Translations under genes and position numbers: made by a program
The notes under the pieces: model-generated
What the model saw: the letters and a program-made list of their open reading frames with translations, nothing else
Databases searched by the model: none
What the model was told of the DNA's origin: nothing
From: Aestuariivirga sp.
Lineage (GTDB): Bacteria > Pseudomonadota > Alphaproteobacteria > Rhizobiales > Aestuariivirgaceae
NCBI GenBank assembly: GCA_030680855.1
Contig: JAUXUN010000061.1
Location: forward strand, 1-62,502
Direction of reading: 5' to 3'
Length of the DNA: 62,502 nucleotides
Part shown: in pieces, positions 17,598 through 27,303 of the stretch
How the letters are laid out: every line of letters begins with the position of its first letter
Position numbering within the stretch: position 1 is the first letter of the stretch

Positions 17598-19097
17598 ATG
17601 AAGAGTGTGGATACGATTGCACGGGTTCGGCGGGAACATTTTGTCCGGCATCGGTCGATCCGGGAGATCAGCCGGGATTTGCATGTGTCACGCAACACGG
17701 TGCGCAAGATTCTGCGCAGTGGAGCGACAGAGTTCCAGTACGAACGCGAGGTCCAGCCCCTGCCGATGATTGGTCCCTGGCGGGAGGAGCTGGATCGTCT
17801 TTTGATGGCGAACGAGGGTAAGGCCAGCCGGGAGCGTCTGACCCTGATCCGGCTCTTTGAGGAACTCCGCGATGCAGGCTTCAGGGGTGGCTACGATGCA
17901 GTCCGGCGCTATGCGAAGGCCTGGGCCAAAGAGCGCGGTGCAGTAACGGCGGATGCCTATGTGCCTTTGTCCTTTGCACCGGGCGAGGCCTACCAGTTTG
18001 ACTGGAGCCATGAGACCGTTCGCATCAACAACACGACGGTAGTCTTGAAGGTGGCGCATGTCCGCCTCTGCCACAGCCGGATGTTTTTTGTCCGCGCCTA
18101 CCCACGCGAGACACAGGAGATGGTGTTTGACGCCCATGACCGGGCGTTTGGCTTCTTCAAGGGCACCTGCACACGCGGCATCTACGACAATATGAAGACG
18201 GCAGTGGACGCAATCTTCGTGGGCAAAGACCGGCAGTATAACCGCCGCTTTCTGCAGATGTGCAGCCACTATCTGGTCGAACCCACAGCCTGCACGCCCG
18301 CGTCCGGCTGGGAGAAAGGCCAAGTAGAGAACCAGGTAGGTCTGGTGCGCGAACGGTTCTTCACGCCGACCTTGCGGATCAAGAGCTTAGAGGAGTTGAA
18401 CGGCCTGCTGCTCGACAAGTGCATCGCCTACGCCAAGACCCACAAGCATCCGGAGATGACCGATCAGACGGTCTGGCAGATGTTCGAGGCGGAAAGACCC
18501 CATCTGGTTCCAAGCTCCGGCTGCTTCAATGGCTTCCATGCCAGCATGGCGGCTGTCTCGAAGACCTGCCTCGTGCGCTTTGACAATGTGCGATACTCCG
18601 TCACCTCGCGTGCCGTGGGGCGGCCCGTGGAGGTACAGGCCTATGCCGACCGCGTCGTTATCCGGCAGGATGGTGCGATTGTCGCTGAACATGCCCGTTC
18701 CTTCAAACGTGGCGAGACAGTCTATGATCCATGGCACTACGTGCCGGTTCTGGCTCGCAAACCGGGAGCCTGGCGCAACGGCGCACCATTCAAGGACTGG
18801 GTTCTACCTTCTGGACTTGAGCGTGTCCGGCGCAAACTGAGGGGGTCAGATGACGGCGACCGCCAGATGGTTGCGATCCTCGCCGCTGTCCTGACTGATG
18901 GGCTTGCCACTGTTGAAGTTGCCTGTGCCGAAGCTCTCGATCAAGGCACCCATTCCGCCGATGTGATCCTCAATATCCTGAGCCGCAAACGCGACACACC
19001 ACCCCCTGTGACCATCACGACACCGGAAGCCTTGCACCTGCGCCATGTCCCGGTTGCCGACTGTGCCCGCTATGACAGCCTGAGGAGGATAGACTGA
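17598..19097 (+). CDS. istA: IstA, IS21-family transposase
   Basis: A 499-residue DDE transposase. It has an N-terminal helix-turn-helix ([22 protein letters not shown]) and an rve/DDE core that includes [13 protein letters not shown] (first Asp), YDNMKTAVD (second Asp) and a downstream Glu in [14 protein letters not shown]. The length is normal for the family. The ATG at 17598 is chosen over a GTG two codons before. Nothing in it looks broken. Confidence 0.92.
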   Translation: MKSVDTIARVRREHFVRHRSIREISRDLHVSRNTVRKILRSGATEFQYEREVQPLPMIGPWREELDRLLMANEGKASRERLTLIRLFEELRDAGFRGGYDAVRRYAKAWAKERGAVTADAYVPLSFAPGEAYQFDWSHETVRINNTTVVLKVAHVRLCHSRMFFVRAYPRETQEMVFDAHDRAFGFFKGTCTRGIYDNMKTAVDAIFVGKDRQYNRRFLQMCSHYLVEPTACTPASGWEKGQVENQVGLVRERFFTPTLRIKSLEELNGLLLDKCIAYAKTHKHPEMTDQTVWQMFEAERPHLVPSSGCFNGFHASMAAVSKTCLVRFDNVRYSVTSRAVGRPVEVQAYADRVVIRQDGAIVAEHARSFKRGETVYDPWHYVPVLARKPGAWRNGAPFKDWVLPSGLERVRRKLRGSDDGDRQMVAILAAVLTDGLATVEVACAEALDQGTHSADVILNILSRKRDTPPPVTITTPEALHLRHVPVADCARYDSLRRID

Positions 19098-19825
19098 TGG
19101 AACGAACCCAAGTGCTCGACCTGATGGGCGAGTTGAAGCTCTATGGCATGCGCCAGGCCTACGATGAGGTCATGGCGGTCAGCATCAAGCGGCAGCATGA
19201 ACCACCGCATATTGTCGGCGATCTGCTGAAGGCCGAGATCGCCGAGAAGCAAGCCCGTTCCATCCGTTACCAGTTCAAGATCGCCAAACTGCCACTCGCC
19301 AAGGACATCGATGACTTCAACTTCGACGGCACCCCCATCAACGAGACCCTGGTCAGGGATCTGACAAACGGCACCTTCATCGCCAATCAGCGCAACGCCG
19401 TGCTGATCGGCGGCACCGGCACAGGCAAGACCCATCCGGCCATCGCCATCGCCCGGGCCTGCATTCGCAGCGGGCTAAGGGGCCGCTTCTTCAACGTGGT
19501 CGATCTGGTGAACCGGCTGGAAAGCGAGACACGCTCCGGCAAGCAGGGACGCATCGCCGACTATCTCAGCCGCCTCGACTTCGTGCTGCTCGATGAACTT
19601 GGCTATCTGCCCTTTGCACAAGCCGGTGGGCAGCTCCTGTTCCACCTGGTCAGCAAGCTCTATGAACGCACATCCATCATCGTCACCACCAACCTGACCT
19701 TCAGCGAGTGGCCTTCGGTCTTCGGGGATGCCAAGATGACCACCGCGTTGCTTGACCGTCTCACCCATCACTGTGACATCGTCGAGACCGGAAACGAAAG
19801 CTGGCGTTTCAAAAACCGCATCTGA
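19097..19825 (+). CDS. istB: IstB, IS21-family helper ATPase
   Basis: A 242-residue AAA+ helper that selects the target for IstA. The N-terminal segment [17 protein letters not shown] and the Walker B region [23 protein letters not shown] are typical. GGAGGA precedes the ATG, which overlaps the istA stop by one base. The Walker A motif reads [15 protein letters not shown], whereas the usual form has Leu after TH; a single CTG-to-CCG change would explain it. The Pro may weaken ATP binding and slow the element. Confidence 0.92.
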   Translation: MERTQVLDLMGELKLYGMRQAYDEVMAVSIKRQHEPPHIVGDLLKAEIAEKQARSIRYQFKIAKLPLAKDIDDFNFDGTPINETLVRDLTNGTFIANQRNAVLIGGTGTGKTHPAIAIARACIRSGLRGRFFNVVDLVNRLESETRSGKQGRIADYLSRLDFVLLDELGYLPFAQAGGQLLFHLVSKLYERTSIIVTTNLTFSEWPSVFGDAKMTTALLDRLTHHCDIVETGNESWRFKNRI

Positions 19826-19970
19826 TAAACCCTCCCAAGGCGCCCTCCGTCGATGCGTTGCGCTACGCCTCACGGCTTCACGCATCGCCTCCGGGCGCTC
19901 TCTCAACTCCGCCTAATAGTGGGTCAATATTGGACGCCGATACTGGGTCAATGTTCAATGCCGATTGACA

Positions 19971-22676
19971 TTGAGCGACTTCGGCAAGCTCACCAGCGCC
20001 GCACGACTAGCAAGTCTCAGCAAGCTCAAGGACGAGCACATCGCTGGAGTCGAGAGACTCATTGCAGATATCCATCGTGAGGCGAAGGTACTTTCCGATC
20101 TGACCACCACGCCTGATCTCGCTAGGAGGCGACAGCTTTACGCGCGCGTCGCGGCATGGATGAAGGAAGAGGGCGATATCGATCTTTCGACCTGTAAAGT
20201 ATGTGGTGGCAGCCTCAAGGATGCAATTGACGCCAAGACCGGCCGTCCAGTGCGCGAGGAGTTGAGCGAAGCGCTATCCGCAGATGCCGAACTCATCGGA
20301 CACACTGTCGTCACTTGGGCAGCCTCTCGACTTGGCAAACTTTCACAGAATGTCCCGGAGGAGTTGGCTCTAGAGATCAAGAGGGACCTGCCTGCGGTCC
20401 CGACCGACCTTCTCAATTCTGCGATTGCGACTGAACTTTTCGATACCACTCCGTTCAAAGGTGTGCTCTCAGTACTCCAGGCTGGGACGCGCATGTTAGC
20501 CAAAACCTGCTTCGAAGCCCTTCCAGCATTCGCGCCGCCAGCGACGGACAGACTGCCCGCCGCGATAACGGCCACCGCCAAGGACGTTGGCGATGCACTT
20601 GCACGTATCCATCGCGCGATCAGTTTCGGACGTTGGCAGAAAGAGCACAAGGACGTCGTCAATGCCGCCGTCTTGGCGGTTATCACGAAGCAAAACCCGC
20701 GCGCGGAACCAATCACCGACGGCTCACCGCTCGGCGTCAAACTCGTGGCACTTTCGGACATAGTGAAGAGTGCTGCCCCGATAAACTCTGCTCTCGTATA
20801 TTGCGACCGAATGAGCAAAGCGCTGGCGCAGCGGCGCTATAAGGAGAACCGTATCGCCGAGTATGGGGTCGCGAGCGAGGCGCTTACCGACGTGATCGCT
20901 ATCGGCACATTGGCTCAAATGCAAGTTGAAAGCCTCAGGACCACCTTGGATGGACGAGCCGCTTACTGGCGTAACAAAATCTACAACAACGCCTACGCCA
21001 CATCAGGATTTAGCCTCGTCGGTTCGGGCATGGATTCCAAGGGAGCACTGGATTTGTTTGTAGGATCGAACGGTATCTCCGCACCCGCGCAGCACGTCTC
21101 GAACGCTTCTGCGCTGCGGGCGAGCCTGGTCGGTTTCTACTTTGCATTCTGGGAACACGTACACACGGCGCGCGGCGGGTTGAAATTGATGATTCTCGAC
21201 GATCCTCAGGAACTCCTCGATGATGATAATCGCGACCGGTTGGCGCGGACGCTCCCGGAACTGGTGAAGATCGGGGTCCAGTTAGTTCTCACAACGCACA
21301 ATCGACTGTTTGCCCGCATGTCAGTGGCTGAAGCGCGCAAAGATGATCTTGTGGAGCATCGTAGTGTCCATCCGGTCAATGAGATGCGCGCGAAAGTTGA
21401 GACCGCACCGGCAATCGAGGAACTCGATAGCAAACGCATGGCATTCGAGCGCAATGTTGACAATGCGTCGAAAGCGCAGGACTACGCAACTGAAGCACGT
21501 GCGTTTATTGAGGCACGCCTCGCCGATCTGTTCGATGATCCGGCCTATCCTGCGTTTTCGGCATCGTCAAAGGCTGCTGGCTTCGCCGACTACTTAGGAC
21601 GTCTTCGCGGCTTAATCGGGAAGCCGCCGAATGAGCTGTTCCGGAAAAAGATGATCATCGACTTCTGTAACGATCCGGCTCTCAAGGATGGGCACGGTTG
21701 TCTTGCGTTGTTGAACAAGGCGCATCACCGTGACAAGTCGAAGATCTCCTACAAGGACGTAAAGGACGAAGACGAACACTTAAGGCGTTTACGCGGGCGT
21801 ATCGAAGATGTGCACGAGGAGTTTCGTCGCTGGAAATGGCGGGATGCGGCGACGTCACTGAGTAATATCGTGCCATTGAAGCCAGGAAGCCATCCAAATT
21901 TCGTGATACCTATTTTTCCCGACCTTGCCGCATTTACCGGCTCGCCGCGCAGTGGTGGAACTCAGGACGAAGCGAACGATACATTCGATAGCCGATGGTT
22001 CGAGAACAAGTCGTTCTTCTATCTCAAGAATGAAAATATGGGCTTCGCAGCCCCGGCGACTTCTATCGTCGTAGTCGAAAGCGACCCAAAACCGGGTAAC
22101 GATCGCAACCTCGTCATTGCCCTTCACAACGGCGAAGTACTTGCACGGCGACTACTCCGACCTCAAGCCGATACGTCCTCGCTGGCGCTTGCTGCTCAGA
22201 CTCCTGATCCAAGAAAGAGCCCCCCGACCCGAATGCTCGATCCCAGCGAGACCCAGATTCATCGAGTGCTCGGAGTGCTGTTTGATGACTCTCCGCCACC
22301 AATGGGAAAGCAGGAGGCCGTTCAAATCGATAACGCGCCGTCACTGCAGAATATTGTAGCATCATACCGGGTTCGTGACGAAAGTGCTTTGCCTTTGGCT
22401 TTGCCTGGCCAGATCGTACTTGGCGGGACAGCTATCTTGCCGACCGACCTCGACGCTTACGAAGGGAAGTTCGTAGCCCTGACGCTGACTGACGGAGCAA
22501 GCATCTTTAAACGAGTCGGGCCAACTCTGCCCGGTTTGAAGTCGCTTCGACAGTTTGAGTCTATCGGCGGACTGGGTGCATCGGAAGTGATCGCCACAGA
22601 GACGGTCGAGGGCCAGTTTTCACATTTGCGCCTGATGGAATTCGCTCGGCGAGTTGTAGGCGTCATTTACGAATAG
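19971..22676 (+). pseudogene. 3' remnant of a large zinc-hook AAA ATPase cut by IS21
   Basis: The frame runs directly out of the IS right end and encodes about 902 residues. A zinc-hook-like CKVCGGSL occurs near residue 70, followed by helical stretches and then Walker B with D-loop (LKLMILDDPQELLDDDNRD) and an H-loop-like LVLTTHNR near residue 445. A further ~430 residues with no domain I recognise follow. The N-terminal ATP-binding part with Walker A is missing, so the protein cannot be an active ATPase. The lost part is not found on the other side of the IS, so a deletion accompanied the insertion. In intact form it may have been a RloC-like or other SMC-like defence or repair protein; this is inference. 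Confidence 0.75.
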
Positions 22677-22953
22677 GCGTTATGATGCCATCTTCTTCGC
22701 TACACCCCGATGGGTGAATGTCTGCAGTTGGCCCATCGCGTCATATTGCGCGCTTTAGCAATTGGCCTGCTATCGGCGAGTAAGCCGACATTAAGCGGAT
22801 GACAAGCCGTCAACGCTTCCGGCGCTTCTCTTTGTTTTTTGTCGAATCTCTACTTTCCTATTCGTGTAGATACTGCACGGCTTTTCACGGTTTTTCCAAT
22901 TGATGATTTTTGAAATTGTCAGCATCAAGTTCCGTAAGGGTGTTGAACCGCTG
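22677..22953. other. Intergenic region before the EamA transporter gene
   Basis: About 275 bp, relatively AT-rich towards the right. It should hold the promoter of the transporter gene. I see no clear repeat, RNA or terminator in it. Confidence 0.35.
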
Positions 22954-23922
22954 ATGGCTAGTAATCCACCAAAAATTGCGCCGCAGCCCAACCTACAAGG
23001 GAATCATCTTTTGATCGCATCGAGAGAAACTACGGCCGTCCTGTTTGTCATTGCGGCAGCGTGTACTTGGGGACTGACAGGCGTATTGAGCAAGTACCTG
23101 CTAGGTTCCACTGCACCAATGATCGTCGCTCTCATTCAGTTGAGTTCCAGCATGCTCGTTTCTTGGATCATCGTCACCGTCAAGTTTGAAAAAGTGGAGA
23201 TTAGCGGCAGGTTTCTTGTGGCGTCTGTTCTTGGAGTGCTTCATCCAGGTCTCTCAACCACTCTCGGCATCGTCGGACTTGTTCACTTGGATGCATCAAT
23301 CTCCTCAACCATCTGGGCTCTCGAAGCGGCCATGACCATGGTCCTGGCTTCAATGATATTGGCTGAAAAACTCAGCGTCATTCAAGTTGTTCTGACCATT
23401 GTTTCTGTCGGCGGGGTGTTTTTCATGACTATGAACGGCGATCAAATGAAGGGTTTGACTGAAAGCCTCTATGGGGCTTCTTTAATTTTTATCGCCGTTG
23501 CTTGTTGTGCTCTGTACGCAGTTTTCTCTCGGCAAATTTCAAAGGACTCGGCGGCAGATCCGCTGCTGCTCGTCGCCGGCCAGCAGACAATTGGCTTGCT
23601 CGTGAGCCTTGCAATGTTTCCTTTTCATTGGAGCGCCGAGCGACTTGGTGAGCTCAGCACAATGTCAATTGACATTTGGCTAGTTTGCGCTCTGTCGGGT
23701 ACCTTGACATTCCTCGTTGCAATGGGTCTATTTCTTGCTGCTCTACGCTATCTGTCGGCAGGATTTGCGAGCAGCTTCCTCATACTGACCCCGATTTTTG
23801 GTCTGGCCTCCGCGTTTCTGTTGCTGGGTGAAGTGCTTACTGGCTTGCAATGGATCGGGGTTCTCATCATCCTGGTGTCTGTGTTGGGCATTCAGTATGC
23901 CAACTCGAATTCAGAGAGATAG
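22954..23922 (+). CDS. EamA/DMT-family membrane transporter
   Basis: A 322-residue integral membrane protein with about ten hydrophobic helices in two EamA repeats (for example ACTWGLTGVLSKYLLG and LHPGLSTTLGIVGLVHLDASISSTIWALEAAMTMVLA). The family exports or imports small metabolites; the substrate cannot be predicted. The ATG at 22954 gives a short polar N-terminus; ATG 22903 in frame is possible but less typical. It stands alone between the ATPase remnant and the convergent PIN operon and is probably a passenger gene of the ICE. Confidence 0.85.
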   Translation: MASNPPKIAPQPNLQGNHLLIASRETTAVLFVIAAACTWGLTGVLSKYLLGSTAPMIVALIQLSSSMLVSWIIVTVKFEKVEISGRFLVASVLGVLHPGLSTTLGIVGLVHLDASISSTIWALEAAMTMVLASMILAEKLSVIQVVLTIVSVGGVFFMTMNGDQMKGLTESLYGASLIFIAVACCALYAVFSRQISKDSAADPLLLVAGQQTIGLLVSLAMFPFHWSAERLGELSTMSIDIWLVCALSGTLTFLVAMGLFLAALRYLSAGFASSFLILTPIFGLASAFLLLGEVLTGLQWIGVLIILVSVLGIQYANSNSER

Positions 23923-24130
23923 GTGGCCGCGAACTTGATTGCCGCTTCTCAGAGATCACCCGCGCGTCGTGTTGCTTAGAATGTAATGTTATCGATACGG
24001 CGAGCTGAGCCCCATTTTCTGGCTTTCACAATCAGCCGGCGGATTTGTTCTCTAGCAAATTTGGGAGTTGAGCAGACACCGCTAGATCGCACGCCCGACG
24101 CTTTGCGCGAGTTTTCGCTTTTGCAGCTGG

Positions 24131-24763
24131 TTAACGTGTGTCTGATTGCAAGCTGATCTTGACTCTAGCTGCTCGCGGCAAACTGGGGCAATTTTGTGCC
24201 CTGCTTTGTCCTATTAAGCTGACGACCCAATCCACATGATGCGGAAGCACCCGCATACGGGCTTGCTGAAGAGCAGAAAACACGGCGTCGGCCAGGCCTT
24301 CACTTCCAAGAGAGAGTTCCACGGCTTTGTGAGCAAGCACATCTATTGTCGAAGCCGTAAGCACCTGCGGAAACAGTACCGCGCAGATGCGGTTCGCTTT
24401 GCGCTCATCAATTACCGCCACGGCACCGGATTCTGTTGCATAGGCAATCGTCGCTGCTTCACCATCGTCGAGAGTATCAATGCCATTCCCAACTACAAGC
24501 GACTCGAAGTGCCGTTCTTGAGTCACCGACAGCGAGACAACTGAGATTAGTCTCTTATCTACAAGAGAGCTGATCAGTTCACCATCGCGTCGCCGGTTTC
24601 GTTGGTCTTCCTTTAGCTCATTCGTCGCAGTATCAGTGATCAATACCCTGGTTGGAAGTGCGCGCAGAATAGGCTCGGCAAAACCAGTCGCATTCAGATT
24701 AATTGCAGTGCTGGCATCAAGGACGATTGAAACCGTGGGATCAGTCAGGCAGGAGAGCCCCAT
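24131..24763 (-). CDS. PIN-domain nuclease, last gene of QueC-like/ImmA operon
   Basis: A 210-residue PIN-like protein. The acidic residues expected of the metal site are at D16 (IVLDASTAINLN), E49 (TDTATNELKED), E102 (DDGEAATIAYA) and D119 (AVIDERKAN), a DUF3368-like pattern. PIN proteins are RNases, mostly toxins. Start at 24763 overlaps the end of the HTH-ImmA gene by 23 bp, so it is coupled to it; the longer upstream frame lies inside that gene. With this start the protein begins Met-Gly. The HTH-ImmA partner is the likely regulator or antitoxin-like element. Confidence 0.75.
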   Translation of the reverse strand: MGLSCLTDPTVSIVLDASTAINLNATGFAEPILRALPTRVLITDTATNELKEDQRNRRRDGELISSLVDKRLISVVSLSVTQERHFESLVVGNGIDTLDDGEAATIAYATESGAVAVIDERKANRICAVLFPQVLTASTIDVLAHKAVELSLGSEGLADAVFSALQQARMRVLPHHVDWVVSLIGQSRAQNCPSLPRAARVKISLQSDTR

Positions 24764-25922
24764 CGGCCTCGCTCCCTTCGATTTCCAGGCCATCAAACAT
24801 ACGACGTAGTTCAATGCGATCAACATGCAACATATGGATAAGTTGCCCTTCGCTCAGGAGCCCACGTCTCCATGCTTCACCTGCTAACATTCCTAGGCGC
24901 AGCGTCGTTGGCTGGTTGGCTTCAGCCTTGTTGGCATCAGGTGCGGGGACGTCACCAAGAACTTGATGCGCTTGTTCGTCGGTGATCCCGCCATTTTGCT
25001 GAAACCAGTCCCAGGTCCCATCCTTAGTAAGCTTGAGTTCTTCCAACCGCCGAACCATCGCTTCGCGTGAAACACCGAAGGCATGTGCAAGGGCAATAAC
25101 ATGTCGTCGCGTAATTTTAGATGATCCGGCAGTCAACTCTCGAAATTTTTGCATGACCGCCCGTGCGGGGGTTAAAAGTGCTCTTGCAAATGACGCGGCA
25201 TATCGTTCTTCGCGGGAGTTTTCGGTTTGCACTCCGTCAGTTATTTCTACCTGACGGCGGGTGGATACTAGATGTGCCATTTCGTGCGCTGCAGTTTGCG
25301 TACGCCGATCTCGTGGATGGTTGGCGTTCAAGAGAATACAGGCCCCCAATGCTTCGTCATAGGCAAAGAGCCCCGAGATGCGCCCGTCGATGCGGCGAAT
25401 GTAGACGCGAACCCCTAGCTCCATCTCAAGAATAGTGACTATGTCGGAAATAGGCCTAAGACCAAGTCCCAGCCATTGCCGCAGCTCAAGCGCATCTTGC
25501 TCAGCTTGTGCACGTACATCACCGCGCATTATGGGTCGTTCAGGAGGGTAGTTTCTGATTCGTTTAACGCCGAGCAGGTTCTCAAGCTCAACTTCCGCTT
25601 TCGCGAGATCAGACAACAGCCTGGCAGCATTCTCAACAGCTTCATCCACATGTTCAGTCAGTTTGCGAAACTGTGGCGCCAAGTCAACTTTGATTGCCTC
25701 GGTTCTGAGCAAGGCATTGATCGACGTGTGGTATAGCTTCACAAGCTGCTGTAACTCGCTTATGCGAACGCGCCGCTGCCCTTGCTCGATCGCTACTAGG
25801 GTCGTCCGCGCGATGTCGAGCTTAGCGGCTGCATCGACTTGCTTCAGCTTTGCTGCTTCCCTAGCAATCCGCAGACGCTCCCCGACTTCCGCGGGTGGCA
25901 TACCTTCAAGCGGCGTGGTCAT
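24741..25922 (-). CDS. XRE-type HTH plus ImmA/IrrE-family metalloprotease
   Basis: A 393-residue protein with two clear parts. Residues ~13-65 are a Cro/C1-type helix-turn-helix (ERLRIAREAAKLKQVDAAAKL), and residues ~150-260 are an ImmA/IrrE domain with the zinc motif HEMAH at 213-217 and the downstream EERYAASFARALLTP segment. Such proteins often repress their own operon and cleave or release a partner under stress. The ATG at 25922 overlaps the QueC-like gene by 17 bp; longer frames upstream are within that gene. It is the best candidate for the protein binding the palindrome in front of the operon. Confidence 0.88.
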   Translation of the reverse strand: MTTPLEGMPPAEVGERLRIAREAAKLKQVDAAAKLDIARTTLVAIEQGQRRVRISELQQLVKLYHTSINALLRTEAIKVDLAPQFRKLTEHVDEAVENAARLLSDLAKAEVELENLLGVKRIRNYPPERPIMRGDVRAQAEQDALELRQWLGLGLRPISDIVTILEMELGVRVYIRRIDGRISGLFAYDEALGACILLNANHPRDRRTQTAAHEMAHLVSTRRQVEITDGVQTENSREERYAASFARALLTPARAVMQKFRELTAGSSKITRRHVIALAHAFGVSREAMVRRLEELKLTKDGTWDWFQQNGGITDEQAHQVLGDVPAPDANKAEANQPTTLRLGMLAGEAWRRGLLSEGQLIHMLHVDRIELRRMFDGLEIEGSEADGALLPD

Positions 25923-27303
25923 ATACACCCTCAGTCCAGCGAGAAACAAACGAGTTGGGGCCGAGAAATTCCATGAACTCTTTCCATTCCTTTTCATGTC
26001 GGGCCAAAAGGCGGTCCAGCCCGGCTCGCACTTCTGGCTCCGATTTTCCAAGCGCCGGAGCAATCTGGTGGATACAGGAATCAAGACCATGTGCATGAAT
26101 CTGTGATTGTCTAAGGCCAGCCAAATGATCTAGGTGCAGTGCACCTGCAATGGCGTAATTTCGCTGCATAGAGATTTTCTGAAATCCCGCTACCGCACCG
26201 CTCTCAAACGATGCGGCACGCAAGTCCTCCCAAATGTACGTCTCTGGGGCTTCTGATAAGCCGGCGGCATGAACACTCAATCGACGCAACATGCAGGCCG
26301 CGCAGACTCCGCATTGCCGCCTGTGTTTATTGATTGAGACAAAGCGATTATCTTGCCAGCAAGACCGCGTATCCGTCCAATCCGTCTGATTGTTCTGTAA
26401 AATGTACTGTTGCAGCGTTTCGCCCTTGGTGTGCCATAGGCGAGGGAATTCGTAGCGAATGTCCTGGCCAAGCAGTGCTTTCAGGAAGGCGCTCATTTGG
26501 ACAGTAAATAGTGGGTGGTTGCGGTAATCTTCGTACATCTGTCCGACTGGAACGAGCGCGGGACCGAGTGCGCCCTGCCCACTTTCCGGTACGATGATCA
26601 GGTCAGCCTTGGCGAGATAGGCAGCAAGTCCACTGAGGAGCGCAAATTTGAACCCGCGGGACCGGGCGCTTGATTCGCCAAAGCGGTATTCACCATGCCG
26701 CACTTCGTAAGGAACGGTGGTGAAGGGACTCGGTCGTCCGGAAGAATTCCGTGGGCGATCATTCGTCTTGGAGCCGAGTCTCACGCGAATTAGCCTATCT
26801 CCATATTCTTTCTCCATAAGTCCGGCGACCGACCGGGAGTCAAGCCCTTCGCTGAACGGAATGATTGCAGGCAACTGCACTGGCGGAAGGTTGAATTGTC
26901 CTTGCTGTGGTGGAGCGACTTCCTTCTTGCGTTTGCTGAATTCAATCCGCCAGCGGTCGCCAGTGAGGAGTTGAAGCGTCTTGTTCAAACTGTCCGCAAT
27001 TTCACGGCGCGTCCACAGCGCGGGGTCATGTACGGGAATCCGCAGCTCGATTTTACGCATCCATTTGAAAGCTGAACGTCGCTTTATCTTGTCGCAGAAT
27101 TCGACCGCTGCGGCGAGTAGCAGTGCGTCGAAAAGAACGGGATCCCATTGCGCAAAGAAATAAGATGCGAGCGGTTCAGCGGAGAAACGCAAATGTTCTC
27201 CAATCCGGCAGTTCAACCAACCTGATAACGAGCGGGCTTCAGCCTCCAACACGTTTACGCGGAGCTCATCATTTCTGTCTTCTTCGCTGCTATTCTTCGC
27301 CAT
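25906..27303 (-). CDS. QueC-like PP-loop protein of a putative defence operon
   Basis: A 465-residue protein, about twice the length of housekeeping QueC. It has a PP-loop ATP pyrophosphatase motif at 150-157 (FSEGLDSR; the usual second Gly is Glu) and a QueC-like zinc site formed by C315, C331, C334 and C337 (CGVCAAC). QueC makes preQ0, the deazaguanine precursor; QueC-like relatives are components of the Qat and type IV CBASS anti-phage systems. The first ~145 residues are unlike QueC and I do not recognise them. The start codon overlaps the stop of the upstream gene (TAATG on the coding strand). No qatA, qatD, CD-NTase or other queuosine gene is nearby, so this is not a standard setting. 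Confidence 0.75.
   Translation of the reverse strand: MAKNSSEEDRNDELRVNVLEAEARSLSGWLNCRIGEHLRFSAEPLASYFFAQWDPVLFDALLLAAAVEFCDKIKRRSAFKWMRKIELRIPVHDPALWTRREIADSLNKTLQLLTGDRWRIEFSKRKKEVAPPQQGQFNLPPVQLPAIIPFSEGLDSRSVAGLMEKEYGDRLIRVRLGSKTNDRPRNSSGRPSPFTTVPYEVRHGEYRFGESSARSRGFKFALLSGLAAYLAKADLIIVPESGQGALGPALVPVGQMYEDYRNHPLFTVQMSAFLKALLGQDIRYEFPRLWHTKGETLQQYILQNNQTDWTDTRSCWQDNRFVSINKHRRQCGVCAACMLRRLSVHAAGLSEAPETYIWEDLRAASFESGAVAGFQKISMQRNYAIAGALHLDHLAGLRQSQIHAHGLDSCIHQIAPALGKSEPEVRAGLDRLLARHEKEWKEFMEFLGPNSFVSRWTEGVYDHAA

Larger units (their letters stand above)
17487..19970 (+). mobile_element. IS21-family insertion sequence
   Basis: A complete-looking IS21-type element of about 2.48 kb: istA and istB overlap by one base and are flanked by multi-copy end repeats. 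The left end (TGTGTTTCGGCATGCAATTT) and the reverse complement of the right end (TGTCAATCGGCATTGAACAT) share TGT, CGGCAT and a following TTGACCCA. A second internal copy, CGGCATCCAAAATTGACCCA on the left and CGGCGTCCAATATTGACCCA on the right, is also present. No exact target duplication is seen, which fits a deletion next to the element. Confidence 0.85.

Noticed and set aside
25906-27303. Housekeeping queC
   Set aside because: The protein is about twice too long, has a variant PP-loop and sits in a protease/PIN operon on an ICE without queuosine genes.
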